Origin: UBA2211 sp049302755
GTDB taxonomy: Bacteria > Patescibacteriota > Minisyncoccia > Minisyncoccales > Minisyncoccaceae
Direction of reading: 5' to 3'
Assembly (NCBI GenBank): GCA_049302755.1
Contig: JBAQMK010000002.1
Span: 124,001 to 188,000 of the forward strand
DNA length: 64,000 bases
Part shown: positions 42,101 to 51,373 of the stretch, one piece after another
How positions within the stretch are numbered: the first letter of the stretch is position 1
Layout of the letters: every line of letters begins with the position of its first letter
The notes under the pieces: model-generated
What the model was told of the DNA's origin: nothing
The model's database searches: none
Seen by the model: the letters and a program-made list of their open reading frames with translations, nothing else
Translations under genes and position numbers: made by a program

Positions 42101-44801
42101 TGGGAATCGTCTTCAATATGATGTAAGTCGTGAAGATCAATTTGGTAATCCTTCAAATAATGGTTCTTTGACGGTTTACTTGTATCGTTCACCGACAACT
42201 CCTTCAACAGTTTTTTATGATGCTGCAGTTAATGGCAATCAAATAACTTCATTAAATATTTCTTCAGGAGTAGTGACAAGTAGTTTTTGGCTTTATGCTG
42301 AAACTGCAAATAGTTATGACATTACTATTTCAGATAATAGTAGCGCTCCCGATGGAGCGTCGGGCATTGTGGATGCTACAGATAGTTTGAACGTTAATCC
42401 CAATTCAGTTGCTATTTTAACTCTTAATAATCCAGGAGATATGACGATTGGAACCCGTTTGGGTTATATCGTTTCTCGTTTCGATGCTTATAATAATATT
42501 GTTAATACAGGGGACTTAACAGTTTATCTATATCACAATGCTCCTGGTTCTACAGTTTTTTATAACGCAGCTGACGCGGGATCTATCATCACTTCTTTGA
42601 TTATTTCTGGCGGCTCTAATACTAATAATTTCTGGTTGTATTCTGATGATATTGGTAGTTATAATATTACGGCTTCAGATAATAGTAGCGCTCCCGATGG
42701 GGCAACGGGTATTACGGACGCAGTTGATGCGGTCATTATTTCACCGACACCGGTTGTGGCAACAAAGATAATTATTACCAATACTCCTTCAACTATCGTT
42801 GGTGATGCTGCGGCGGTAAGCATTAGAGTTGAAGATGATTTAGGTAGTCTTGCTACTAGCTTTAATGGTAGTGTGACTTTACATGCCAGTGGAGATGCTA
42901 CTCCCGGAGGTATTGTTACTATTACAAATGGTTTAGGATCAATTAATGTTATCGATCTTAAAGCAGAAACAGTTAATCTTTCTTTAGAAGATACAGCGGG
43001 CACTGGTTTAAATGTTTCTTCTACTAATATAATAAATTTCTTACCTGGTCCAACTGCTAGCTTTATTATCGTTGGAGTAAATGACGCTGTTGCCGGTCAA
43101 AGAGTTATGTACACTATTAGTCGTAAAGATCAGTATGACAATTTGGTAACTTCTGGAAATGATACAGTCTATCTTTATTCAAATGCTACTCTTGGAACAG
43201 CTGCTTTCTATAATGCTTCGAGCGGGGGAATACAAATTCTTTCAACTTCTATTTTAAATAATTCATCATCAACAGATGTTTGGTTTGCTGGTACGAAAGT
43301 TGGTTCTTGGACGATTGATGCTTCGGATAATACCAGCGCTCCCGATGGAGCAGCTGGTATTGTTGATGGTACTCATGCTATTAACATTAGTTCTGACGTA
43401 ATTGCTCGTCTTGTCCTTAATGATCCGGGAGACATGTCTGCCGGTACTCGTTTAGGTTATGTTGCTACTCGTTATGATAGTTATAATAATTTAGTAACAA
43501 GCGGTGCGGCTAATTATTATCTTTACTCGAATGCTAATGGTCCTTCAACTACTTTTTATAACGTTTCGAGTGGAGGCTCACCAATTACAAATTTAAGTTT
43601 CTCTGATGGTTCTTCAACCTTTATCTTCTGGTATTATGAGGATAATATTGGAACATGGACAGTTTATGTTTCAGATAATAGTAGTGCTCCCGATGGAGCA
43701 ACGGGTATTGTTGACGGAGAAGATTCCGTAATTGTTTCAGCGATTCCGATTGTTGCTACCAAATTTATTATTATCGCTGCTAGCAATAATGTTTTAATTG
43801 GAACACCGGTAACGATAACAGTTCGAGCGGTTGATAATAATGACAATATTGATACTACTTATCAAGACGATGTAACCCTTAATGTTTCTGGTTCAGTTGT
43901 TGGCGGAGGTTTGATAGATATCATTAATGGAGTTGGTCAAGTTTTAATCAGTGATTTAGTCGCCGAAAATGTTAATCTTACATTAGATGATACTGAAAGC
44001 ACCGGACTTAATGTTTCTTCTACTCAAAGTATTAATTTTACAGCAACAATTGTAATTCCTTCTGGGGGCGGATCAGGTACTCCAACAACAATTAATCCAA
44101 CGGTTTCTTTTTCTGGACAAGCTTTCCCTCAAGCTAATATAGAAATAGTGGCAATTCAAACTGGTCAGGTTCCTGTCAGTAATCCTTCTAAAGGTTCAGC
44201 GACAGGAAACTTTAATGTAAATTATTCTGGTACCTTGCCGGCTAATGTTAAATCTTTTGCCTTGATTGTTTATGATAAGGATCAGAATATTTCCCAAGCT
44301 AAAATTTTTAACTTAGGAACCAGTAATGAATTAATTAGAACCATTTTAATGGCTCCGACTCTTAGTCTTAAGCAATCAACCGTAACTAGGGGAACTTTTA
44401 TGGGAGTAACTGGTTCTGCAATGCCTAATTACACAATTGAATTAATGGTTGATGGAATTAAGGTGGCAGAAACAGCCATCGCTGATGCTAATGGTAATTA
44501 TGATATTACTTTTAATACTTATTATCTTGATTTAGGTGAGCATGTCTTACGTGTCCGCCAAGTTGATAGTCAGGGAAAAACTTCTGATTATTCAATTGAA
44601 AAAAGTTTTTCGGTAAGTAAATTATTTATTCCGAAAGCAGACTTTAATAATGATGATAAGATTGATGTTCAAGATTTGAGTATCTTTATCTCACGCTTCC
44701 GTTCAGTCGATGCCGCGAATCGTCAAGAATTAGATTTAAATAATGATGATAAGATTGATGTTCAAGATTTGAGTTTATTTATTGGAGCGCTATCTCGCTA
44801 A
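39189..44801 (+). CDS. Giant secreted modular surface protein with C-terminal dockerin
   Basis: 1870 residues. Signal peptide about 1-34. The next part begins with a G8-like segment (SGNWNSTTTWGGLSVP) and is Thr/Gly/Ser-rich beta-repeat sequence to about residue 640. A TIG/IPT-like domain follows (about 650-738), then eight alternating bacterial Ig-like modules (739-1620), a Gly/Thr linker, an Ig-like pair (about 1640-1815), and a C-terminal dockerin (about 1816-1870) with two EF-hand loops DFNNDDKIDVQD and DLNNDDKIDVQD. No sortase motif or C-terminal membrane helix is seen, so the dockerin may be its surface anchor. The next gene encodes a cohesin, its probable receptor. Composition is unlike the rest of the window (few Lys/Glu). 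Confidence 0.88.
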   Translation: MHTYFNKKYLIILSFLCFLFLVSIFSPQFVEAAARTASVSGNWNSTTTWGGLSVPVAGDTVTINNGITVTVNTTAACTSITWAGTVNSPSAINISGTNSLTVSGSTTMSRPNNGGTKTIAVGSGTFTTGTISLGGTTGGSRLTTLSVSTGTINITGATFSTAGVDSRLTFTDSGILNTAGTFMSGTKGTFTPSTGTINFNRAGAQTISPFTYIFNNITLSNSGAKTTTNATINGILSREGTTTTSGTIATYGPAATLQYKGSAAQTTGTEFPATWSGTGGIKIENANGVTLNAVKNIGAQSLTIGATIPNSIFNDGGFQLTTTGTLNLISGTLKLGSVSTATTFPGFTTRNISAGTIVEYASGATQTVSATPAYSNLVLSGTGLKNAGGTINVGVNLTNSTTFNVAANTLSVTGSIINTGGTIRFSGATNGLAVSSGTIEYYGSAQTIASGTYSNLKINQSSGSATLSGNTIISGVLTLTTGNINTGVNDLYINSTGSVSRTIGHIVGNFRKYITTGATSKTFEIGDSSNYIPVNIVFGNVTVGGDLTVKTTTGDHPNINSSDIAATNSVNRYWTFTNSLTLPISFTNYSATFNFINPGDIDGGADTANFSVGQYTGSWSYPTVGTKLSASTQATGITSFGDFQIGERNNPVPTTTSINPTLKTIGDAQFSLTVNGTNFVTSSVVNFNGSARATTYVSPTQLTATILAADLTVVGTFPITVTNPVPGGGTSNSQTFEVTEVIPTKFVITNATNGTIDTPSIVTIQAQNNAGQLAATYQLDVTLVTNGSATGGGLVNIVNGVGTANISDTVVESVHLSLQDSELTTLDVSSTADISFTPGVTDKLSISAGVTEMVAGNLLPLTVSRRDSSNNLVTIGSETFYLSSNSLSPANKFYDAASGGNIITEVLISDGTSSTNIWYYDELVGSPEVTVSDNNIAPDGIVGIDDGSLALTVISAPAAVLLLNNPGDLVAGNRLQYDVSREDQFGNPSNNGSLTVYLYRSPTTPSTVFYDAAVNGNQITSLNISSGVVTSSFWLYAETANSYDITISDNSSAPDGASGIVDATDSLNVNPNSVAILTLNNPGDMTIGTRLGYIVSRFDAYNNIVNTGDLTVYLYHNAPGSTVFYNAADAGSIITSLIISGGSNTNNFWLYSDDIGSYNITASDNSSAPDGATGITDAVDAVIISPTPVVATKIIITNTPSTIVGDAAAVSIRVEDDLGSLATSFNGSVTLHASGDATPGGIVTITNGLGSINVIDLKAETVNLSLEDTAGTGLNVSSTNIINFLPGPTASFIIVGVNDAVAGQRVMYTISRKDQYDNLVTSGNDTVYLYSNATLGTAAFYNASSGGIQILSTSILNNSSSTDVWFAGTKVGSWTIDASDNTSAPDGAAGIVDGTHAINISSDVIARLVLNDPGDMSAGTRLGYVATRYDSYNNLVTSGAANYYLYSNANGPSTTFYNVSSGGSPITNLSFSDGSSTFIFWYYEDNIGTWTVYVSDNSSAPDGATGIVDGEDSVIVSAIPIVATKFIIIAASNNVLIGTPVTITVRAVDNNDNIDTTYQDDVTLNVSGSVVGGGLIDIINGVGQVLISDLVAENVNLTLDDTESTGLNVSSTQSINFTATIVIPSGGGSGTPTTINPTVSFSGQAFPQANIEIVAIQTGQVPVSNPSKGSATGNFNVNYSGTLPANVKSFALIVYDKDQNISQAKIFNLGTSNELIRTILMAPTLSLKQSTVTRGTFMGVTGSAMPNYTIELMVDGIKVAETAIADANGNYDITFNTYYLDLGEHVLRVRQVDSQGKTSDYSIEKSFSVSKLFIPKADFNNDDKIDVQDLSIFISRFRSVDAANRQELDLNNDDKIDVQDLSLFIGALSR
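41404..44050 (+). repeat. Eight alternating Ig-like modules of two types
   Basis: Type A modules (about 115 residues) lie at about 41706-42056, 42057-42404, 42405-42752, 43066-43398 and 43399-43749, each with a late NSSAPDGATGI-like motif. Type B modules (about 100 residues) lie at about 41404-41705, 42753-43065 and 43750-44050, each with a T/V-K-[FI]-I start and NVSST-type end. The order is B-A-A-A-B-A-A-B. Repeats are diverged at DNA level, so they are old duplications. Confidence 0.8.
44646..44773 (+). repeat. Tandem dockerin EF-hand repeat, identical DNA
   Basis: A 35-base segment occurs identically at 44646-44680 and 44739-44773, 93 bases (31 codons) apart. Each encodes NNDDKIDVQDLS, a calcium loop of the DxNxDxxxxxxD form. 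Identity at DNA level indicates recent duplication or conversion, unlike the older Ig-like modules. Confidence 0.9.
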
Positions 44802-44834
44802 TTAAATTATTAATAATATTAAAAACCCAAAAAC

Positions 44835-46553
44835 ATGCAAATGTCCTTAAAAATTAAATATGCTTTTTTAATCTTAATGTTTGGATTTATTTTTTCCTTA
44901 CCGGCTGAGGCTGCAACCTTGGAATTGGGTTTAGAAAAAGACATTACTTCACCTAATGACGATGTTATAGTTTTAGTTACAATTAATAGTGATGGTCAGG
45001 ATGTTAATACTGCTCAAGCAACAATATCTTTCCCGGCCAATCTATTGGAAGTAACAAAGATTGATCGTATCAATTCAGTTTTTTCTTTTTGGTTAGAAGA
45101 ACCAAGTTATGACAATGGTAGGGGTTCAATTAGTTTTGTCGGTGGTTCAACGAGCGGATTTTCTGGTGCTAGTCTTAAGGTAATGCAAGTGTCTTTCCGA
45201 GTGAAGGGAAGTGGAACCGGACGATTAGGAGTAACTAATGCAGCAATTACTGCTTCAGACGGAACGGGAAGTAATGTCTATACCACGGCTAAAGGTTTAG
45301 ATATTGATATTCCGGCTACATCTGAATTTGAATCGGTGATATTAGAAAAAGAAAAAACAGATGCAACGATTGCCAGTATTTTGCCGGCCCAAATAATTCC
45401 CACTGTTTCATTCTATTCTGACCCGACTAAATGGAATAATCGCTCAGCTAGTTTTCAAGCCAGTTGGAATATTGGTTCAGATGTAATCATGGTTGGTGAA
45501 GCTTTAAATCAAATCGCTAATTTTATTCCTGAAGCTCGGGCTGATGCACTATTAGGAAGTAAGATTTTTCCTGCCCTAGACGATGGAGTTTGGTATTTGC
45601 ATTTACGTGCATCTAATAATATTGGTTGGGGTCCAACCTCACATTATCGTTTAGCTATTGATACGATGCCTCCGAATTCATTTGAAATAACTTCTGATAG
45701 TACTTTTAAAACTAATAATCCGAAACCAACTATTAATTTTGTAAGCAGTGATTTAGTTTCTGGTATTAAAAATTATACCATTAGTTTGGACGGATCAATT
45801 ATTGCCACTGTCAGTTCGTCTAGATTTACTTTTGAACCTCTCTTGCCTGGAACCTATCGATTGGTTGTAATGGCAACAGATAATGCCGGTAACTCTACTT
45901 CCCAAACAGAAACTTTGGAAATTTTACCAATTGAGTCTCCGCAAATCACATATGTTAGTCGTAAGGTAATTATTGAAGAAGAGGGAATTACTGCTGGGGG
46001 AATAGCCTTATCCGATACCGAAGTGATTATTCAAGTTCAAAATTCTAAAGAACAAATTGTTGACGAACAAACGATTCCTGTTGATGGCAGTGGGGCTTGG
46101 AACATAGTAATTAATAAAGAATTAAAATCAGGAGATTATTATTTATTGGTAAGAGCTCGAGACAAGAACATGGCTTCCAGTTTTCTTGTTGTCTCAGAAG
46201 TAATCAAAGTTAGACCACACCCAGTATTAACTTTGGGAAGCTTAGAAGTAAATCAAACTTGGTTTTTCATCATTTTAATCATTATTTTAGTTTCCAGCTT
46301 TAGCTTTGGTTGGTATTCTAATTACCGATGGCGACAAAAATTAGACCAGAGGGCAATCATTGCTCAGCGAGACGTTATTAATGTCTTCGAGAACTTAAGG
46401 AATGATATCAATAAGTTGCTTAAGAGTTTTAGTGATGGTACTATTAGTAAAGGAGAAGAATCGGAAATAGTTTACATTTTAAAAATAATGTTGGAGAGAC
46501 TGGAAAAGGCAAACCGTTACATTGTTGATAATATAAGGAAAATCAATAAATAG
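44835..46553 (+). CDS. Membrane-anchored cohesin-domain protein
   Basis: 572 residues. Signal peptide 1-27 (SLPAEAA cut). A cohesin-like domain covers about 28-165 (SPNDDVIVLVTINSDG, ATISFPANLLEVTKIDRI, GASLKVMQVSFRVKG, TAKGLDIDI), the binding partner fold for dockerins. An unassigned beta region and two Ig-like stretches follow, then one membrane helix (TWFFIILIIILVSSFSF, about 475-495) and a 77-residue charged helical cytoplasmic tail. It lies 33 bases after the dockerin protein and 5 bases before the kinase. It probably holds the giant protein at the cell surface. The cohesin call rests on domain pattern and neighbour. Confidence 0.78.
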   Translation: MQMSLKIKYAFLILMFGFIFSLPAEAATLELGLEKDITSPNDDVIVLVTINSDGQDVNTAQATISFPANLLEVTKIDRINSVFSFWLEEPSYDNGRGSISFVGGSTSGFSGASLKVMQVSFRVKGSGTGRLGVTNAAITASDGTGSNVYTTAKGLDIDIPATSEFESVILEKEKTDATIASILPAQIIPTVSFYSDPTKWNNRSASFQASWNIGSDVIMVGEALNQIANFIPEARADALLGSKIFPALDDGVWYLHLRASNNIGWGPTSHYRLAIDTMPPNSFEITSDSTFKTNNPKPTINFVSSDLVSGIKNYTISLDGSIIATVSSSRFTFEPLLPGTYRLVVMATDNAGNSTSQTETLEILPIESPQITYVSRKVIIEEEGITAGGIALSDTEVIIQVQNSKEQIVDEQTIPVDGSGAWNIVINKELKSGDYYLLVRARDKNMASSFLVVSEVIKVRPHPVLTLGSLEVNQTWFFIILIIILVSSFSFGWYSNYRWRQKLDQRAIIAQRDVINVFENLRNDINKLLKSFSDGTISKGEESEIVYILKIMLERLEKANRYIVDNIRKINK

Positions 46554-46558
46554 ATTTT

Positions 46559-49216
46559 ATGATAAAAAAGAAAGTCAATTTGTCAAAAATTAAAGAGCTT
46601 TGGAAAAAAGGCAAACCGATAGAGTCTTTTTATCGTGGAATAAATGAAGCTGCTGGTATTTTTGAAATTATTTATGATAAAGATGGGCGGGCAATAAATT
46701 ACAAAGTTTTAGATGTAAATAAGGCTTTTACTAAAATCAATAAAGTTTCTCAAGAAAAAGCAATCGGTTCCCTGATTACAAAAATATATTCTGTTGCCGA
46801 AGCTCCTTATTTAGATGTTTATGCCAAAGTTGTTGCTACCGGAAAATCTAAGGAATTTGAAGCTTATTTTCCTCCCACCAATAAATATTTTTATATCTAC
46901 GCTGTTCCTTTATCGAAAAATACTTTCAGTATGATTGCACTTGATGTCAGTAAATACAAGGATTTGGAGAACATGTGCAGTGTTTCAGAGGTTCGTTATC
47001 GTCGTTTATTTGAAACCGCCAAAGAAGGAATTATTTTGGTTAATTTTAAAACCGGATTAATTTTAGACGTAAATCAATATTTGATTGACTTGTTCGGTTT
47101 TCCCAAGCAGACCATTTTAGGAAAACATCTTTGGGAAGCTAATTTTTTAAAAGGTTTTGTCTCTAAGAGTAAGTTTTCTATTGTTCGAGAAAAAGAATAT
47201 GTTTATTTTAAAGATTTATCATTAAAAAAGAAATCGGGAGAAGATATTATTATTGAGTTTGTTGCTAATGCTTATCGAGTAAATGGTGAAAAAGTTATTC
47301 AATGCAATATTCGTGACGTTACTGAACGAAAAGAAGCAGAAGAAGAATTAAGAAAAAGTCAGAAAGAAATGGCGGATATTATAAATTTTTTACCCGATGC
47401 TACTTTAGTTATTAATAAGGAAGGTCGCGTTATTGTTTGGAATAGGGCAATTGAAAAAATGACGGGTATTCCGGCTCAAAAAATAATTGGTAAGGGTAAT
47501 TATGCTTATGCTGTTCCTTTTTATGGAAAAAGAAGACCTCAATTAGCAGATCTAGTTTTTAAAAAGGATAAAGAAATTGAAAAACTATATCCCAGAATTC
47601 ATCGAGAAGGGGAATCCATTATTGCCGAAGTTTTTGCTAAAAATCTTTATAATAAAAAAGGAGCTTGGGTTTATGCTAAAGCATCTCTTTTGCGCGACCA
47701 GTCCGGCAACATTATGGGTGCGATTGAAAGTGTTCGTGATATTACCGATCGTAAAGAAGCCGAGAAGGAATTAAAAGATAGCGAAGAAAAGTTTTCCAAA
47801 GTTTTTCAAACTTCGCCCTATGCGTCGGTTTTAACGAGAAAGAAAGACGGCAAGATTGTCAATGTTAACGATATGTTTCTTTTGTTGACCGGATATTCTC
47901 GCAAAGAAGCCTTAAATAAGACATCGATTGCAATGAATTTATGGGTTGATTTAAAAGATAGGAATAGTGTAATGGGAGATTTATCAGCTGGCCGCCTGGT
48001 GAAAAATCGTGAATATTTGTTCCGAATCAAAAAAGGAGATATTCTTACCGGATTATATTCTGCTCAATTGGTTAAAATAAATTCAGAGGATTATTTATTA
48101 TCTAGTATTGCTGATATTACCGAACGAAAGAAATCAGAACAGCAAACGTATAATATTAAAATGAGAGATGAGGCTATTTTAGCTTCAATCGGTGATGCGG
48201 TTCTGGCTTGCGACACAAATGGAAAAGTATTATTATTTAATAAAATTGCTGAAGATGTTACTGGTTTTTCGGTTAAGGAAGTGATGGGTAAACATTATAA
48301 TCAAGTAATTAAATTGATTACCGAAAAAGATGAAACAGCCAGCAATGATTTTATCGATGAGGCCATTAAAAAAGACAAAAGAACAGAAATGGCCAATCAT
48401 GTCTTATTGATAAGGAAAGATGGTAGTAAAGTTCCGGTAGCCGATTCAGCCGCTCCAATTAAAAGCTCGGAAGGAAAAATCATTGGTTGCGTGGTGGTTT
48501 TCCGCGACGTGACTAAGGATCGCCAATTAGACCAGGCCAAGAGCGATTTTCTGTCCTTGTCTTCTCATCAGCTTCGTACTCCTTTATCAGCCACTAAATG
48601 GGTTTTAGAATCAATATTAGATGATAATAATCTTGACCCTAAGCAGAAAGAAAAGTTAAACGGTTTACATACTTCTAATGAAAGACTTATTCATTTAGTT
48701 AATGACTTACTGAATGTAAATAGAGTTGAGACTAATAAGTTAACGGTTAGTAAACAGTATGTTGACCTTAGAGGATTAGTTGATAATTTGGTAGAAATAT
48801 TAAAACCTTTAACCAATAAGAAGAATAAGGTTATAAAAATCAATGCTCCGGCCGAAATAAAGAATGTATATTGCGACCCGATATTAACTACCGAAGCGAT
48901 AGAAAACATATTAACCAATGCCATTTATTATTCTCCGGAAAATTCTCAGGATATAGATATGGCAATCAGCGAAAGAGAAGATGATTATTTGATTTCTATC
49001 CATAACAGTGGAGTCATGAGTTCAGAAACAATATCCAAGATTAAAAATTTTGAAAGATTTGTTCGTGGGGAGGAGGCTTCAAAAAAACAGCCATCGGGTA
49101 GCGGTTTAGGATTGTATATTACAAAAAAAGTAGTTGAGGCAAGCGGTGGAACTCTTTGGTTCGAGTCGAACACCAAAATCGGTACGATCTTTTATATAAC
49201 AATAACTAAAAAATAA
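46559..49216 (+). CDS. Multi-PAS sensor histidine kinase
   Basis: 885 residues, no membrane helix seen. About four to five PAS domains precede the kinase core: boundaries are suggested by repeated DITERK/DVTERK ends near residues 260, 400, 525 and 655. The phosphoacceptor His is in SSHQLRTPLSATKW (His670). The ATPase domain has NILTNAIYYSPENS and GSGLGLYITK. It is placed directly after the cohesin anchor and before two receivers. It resembles the smaller kinase at 10.8 kb. The ligand is unknown; input from the surface protein's cytoplasmic tail is only a hypothesis. Confidence 0.9.
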   Translation: MIKKKVNLSKIKELWKKGKPIESFYRGINEAAGIFEIIYDKDGRAINYKVLDVNKAFTKINKVSQEKAIGSLITKIYSVAEAPYLDVYAKVVATGKSKEFEAYFPPTNKYFYIYAVPLSKNTFSMIALDVSKYKDLENMCSVSEVRYRRLFETAKEGIILVNFKTGLILDVNQYLIDLFGFPKQTILGKHLWEANFLKGFVSKSKFSIVREKEYVYFKDLSLKKKSGEDIIIEFVANAYRVNGEKVIQCNIRDVTERKEAEEELRKSQKEMADIINFLPDATLVINKEGRVIVWNRAIEKMTGIPAQKIIGKGNYAYAVPFYGKRRPQLADLVFKKDKEIEKLYPRIHREGESIIAEVFAKNLYNKKGAWVYAKASLLRDQSGNIMGAIESVRDITDRKEAEKELKDSEEKFSKVFQTSPYASVLTRKKDGKIVNVNDMFLLLTGYSRKEALNKTSIAMNLWVDLKDRNSVMGDLSAGRLVKNREYLFRIKKGDILTGLYSAQLVKINSEDYLLSSIADITERKKSEQQTYNIKMRDEAILASIGDAVLACDTNGKVLLFNKIAEDVTGFSVKEVMGKHYNQVIKLITEKDETASNDFIDEAIKKDKRTEMANHVLLIRKDGSKVPVADSAAPIKSSEGKIIGCVVVFRDVTKDRQLDQAKSDFLSLSSHQLRTPLSATKWVLESILDDNNLDPKQKEKLNGLHTSNERLIHLVNDLLNVNRVETNKLTVSKQYVDLRGLVDNLVEILKPLTNKKNKVIKINAPAEIKNVYCDPILTTEAIENILTNAIYYSPENSQDIDMAISEREDDYLISIHNSGVMSSETISKIKNFERFVRGEEASKKQPSGSGLGLYITKKVVEASGGTLWFESNTKIGTIFYITITKK

Positions 49217-49226
49217 TTAAAATATT

Positions 49227-49637
49227 ATGGAAAATAATGAGAGAAAATATTCAGTGCTAGTGGTTGAAGATGAAAAACCATTAAGCGATGCTTTGGAAGA
49301 AAAATTATCAGAAGAAGGTTTTGATGTTCTTCGAGCCGAGAACGGAGAGGAAGGAGTGAAATTAGCTTTAAGTAGACATCCAGATTTGATTTTGTTAGAT
49401 CTTATCATGCCTAAGATCGACGGCCTAACAATGCTTAAGATGTTACGTAAAGATGAATGGGGTTCACATGCTACCGTTATTATTCTTACTAATATTAGTG
49501 ATGAAAGTAAGGTAGCTGAAGTGTTATCTTCAGGTTTTTCTAATATTAATGATACTTACGAATACCTGGTAAAGACTGATTGGTCTCTCGATGCCGTAGT
49601 TGATAAGATTAAACAAAAATTGCAAATAAACAAATAA
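49227..49637 (+). CDS. Receiver-only response regulator
   Basis: 136-residue CheY-like domain. Acidic site LVVEDEKP, phosphoacceptor Asp in ILLDLIMPKIDG, Thr in IILTNIS, Lys in YLVKTDW. There is no DNA-binding or enzymatic output. It starts 11 bases after the multi-PAS kinase and is likely its first partner. Confidence 0.9.
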   Translation: MENNERKYSVLVVEDEKPLSDALEEKLSEEGFDVLRAENGEEGVKLALSRHPDLILLDLIMPKIDGLTMLKMLRKDEWGSHATVIILTNISDESKVAEVLSSGFSNINDTYEYLVKTDWSLDAVVDKIKQKLQINK

Positions 49638-49644
49638 TTGGTAT

Positions 49645-49658
49645 TATAATCATATAAT
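49645..49658 (+). promoter_or_regulatory. Tandem TATAAT boxes at the second receiver start
   Basis: TATAAT at 49645-49650 and again at 49653-49658, the latter touching the ATG at 49659. If the first is used, the transcript would start on the start codon (leaderless). Confidence 0.45.
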
Positions 49659-50030
49659 ATGAAAATACTCATAGTCGAAGACGAAGATATCTTACGTAAT
49701 GTTCTCCAGGAGAGATTTGAAGAGGAGAATTTTATTGTTTCTATTGCTCAGGATGGCAAAATAGCTTTATCCTTAGCTAAGAAAATCAAACCGGATATTA
49801 TTCTTCTTGATATTTTATTGCCAAAAATTGACGGGATTGAGGTTTTAACATTTTTAAAGGCTGATGACGATTTGTCTAATATTCCGGTAATCATGTTGTC
49901 TAATCTCTCTGAAGACCAGAAAATCAGACAAGCTCTTGAATTGGGAGCGATAGATTATCTAGTTAAATCGCAACACCCAATAAATGAGGTCGTTGAGAAA
50001 GTTAACAAATACATTTTAAAGGCCAAATAG
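49659..50030 (+). CDS. Receiver-only response regulator
   Basis: 123 residues. Acidic pair in IVEDEDI, Asp in ILLDILLPKIDG, Lys in YLVKSQHP; no output domain. It is a close relative in layout of the receiver at 49.2 kb and the one at 12.0 kb. With one kinase and two receivers, a phosphorelay or split output is possible. It has its own -10-like boxes. Confidence 0.9.
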   Translation: MKILIVEDEDILRNVLQERFEEENFIVSIAQDGKIALSLAKKIKPDIILLDILLPKIDGIEVLTFLKADDDLSNIPVIMLSNLSEDQKIRQALELGAIDYLVKSQHPINEVVEKVNKYILKAK

Positions 50031-50046
50031 TTAGTAATGATTCATT

Positions 50047-51348
50047 ATGGAACAAAAAGCTTGGGTGATATCAATTAATATGGGATACGGGCATCAGCGA
50101 ACCGCTTATGCTCTTCGAGAAATAGCCGTAGATAATAAAATAATTTGCGCTAATGATTACGAAGGAATACCGGCTAGAGACCGGGCTTTTTGGAATGGCT
50201 CCCGGAAGTTTTACGAAGCTATTTCCAGATTTAACGATATTCCGTTGATTGGAAAAAGAATCTTTAAGCTTTACGATAAGCTTCAGAAAATAGGTGATTT
50301 TTATCCTAAAAGAAATTTATCCAAGGCAGGCTTTACCGAATGGTTTACCTATCAGATGTTTTCTTTTCATTGGGGAGAACATTTAGTCAAAAATGTTTGT
50401 TGGCCGGCTAAAGGAGAAAAAGCCAAGCCTTTTATTTCAACTTTTTTTATTCCGGCTTTTATGGCCGAACATTATAATTATCCGGGAGAAATATATTGTG
50501 TTGTTTGTGATGCGGATGTTGCTCGTGGTTGGGCGCCGTTGGTGCCGCAAAAATCTAGGATTAAATATTTTACCCCCAACGAAAGAACAAGACAAAGATT
50601 GGCTCTTTATGGTGTCCCAAAAGAGAATATTTTTTTAACCGGTTATCCTTTGCCAATGTCTTGTATTGGAGACAAAACCAGAATGATATTAAAGAACGAT
50701 ATTAAAAGCCGTTTGATGAATCTTGATCCGGAAAAGAATTATGAAAAAAACTACGCTTCTTTAATAGATATTTATTTAAAAGAAACAATTGCCGCCCCCA
50801 AGCATCCTTTGACAATAATGTTTGCGGTTGGGGGAGCGGGAGCACAAAAAGATATCGGTGTTAAACTTTTGACTAGTTTTAAAAAAGACATTGAAAAGAA
50901 CGAAGCAAAAGTGATATTAGTTGCTGGAACAAAGATAAAAATTAAGCAGTATTTTGAAGAAGAAATAAAAGAGTTGCAAATGGAGAAGCTTAAAAACATA
51001 GAGATTATCTATGCCGATAATTTTAATGATTATTTCGATACTTTTAATAAATCATTAAGTAAGGCGGATATTCTTTGGACTAAGCCTTCAGAACTTTCTT
51101 TTTATACCGCTTTAGGTGTACCGATAGTTATTGCTCCGACTATTGGTTCCCAGGAAGATTTTAATAAAGAATGGTTGATAACGAGCGGTTTTGGTGCGGA
51201 ACAGGGAAATGTGGATTATTCTCATGAATGGATTTCTGATTGGTTGCGCGCCGGAAAGTTTGCTGAAATGGCAATGGAAGGATTTGTGAAAGAAGAGCAA
51301 TTAGGCGCTTTAAATATTAAAAAGATAGTTTTCGGGGAAAAGGAATAG
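50047..51348 (+). CDS. GT28/MGDG-synthase-like glycosyltransferase
   Basis: 433 residues with two Rossmann-like halves. The N-terminal loop SINMGYGHQRTAYALREIA resembles the GHxxAAxAL site of MurG/diacylglycerol glycosyltransferases. The middle CVVCDADVARGWAP and the late KPSELSFYTALGVPIVIAPTIGSQEDFNKEW match the sugar-nucleotide site (KPxxxS...E). It is not a MurG orthologue by these motifs. A glycolipid product is plausible, next to a lipid locus. Acceptor unknown. Confidence 0.65.
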   Translation: MEQKAWVISINMGYGHQRTAYALREIAVDNKIICANDYEGIPARDRAFWNGSRKFYEAISRFNDIPLIGKRIFKLYDKLQKIGDFYPKRNLSKAGFTEWFTYQMFSFHWGEHLVKNVCWPAKGEKAKPFISTFFIPAFMAEHYNYPGEIYCVVCDADVARGWAPLVPQKSRIKYFTPNERTRQRLALYGVPKENIFLTGYPLPMSCIGDKTRMILKNDIKSRLMNLDPEKNYEKNYASLIDIYLKETIAAPKHPLTIMFAVGGAGAQKDIGVKLLTSFKKDIEKNEAKVILVAGTKIKIKQYFEEEIKELQMEKLKNIEIIYADNFNDYFDTFNKSLSKADILWTKPSELSFYTALGVPIVIAPTIGSQEDFNKEWLITSGFGAEQGNVDYSHEWISDWLRAGKFAEMAMEGFVKEEQLGALNIKKIVFGEKE

Positions 51349-51373
51349 CGATTTTAGGTCATTAACTACGGTT

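Noticed and set aside
39189..46553. Base composition change as proof of recent transfer
   Set aside because: The shift is explained by the Thr/Ser/Gly-rich protein content; without codon statistics it is not evidence of transfer.
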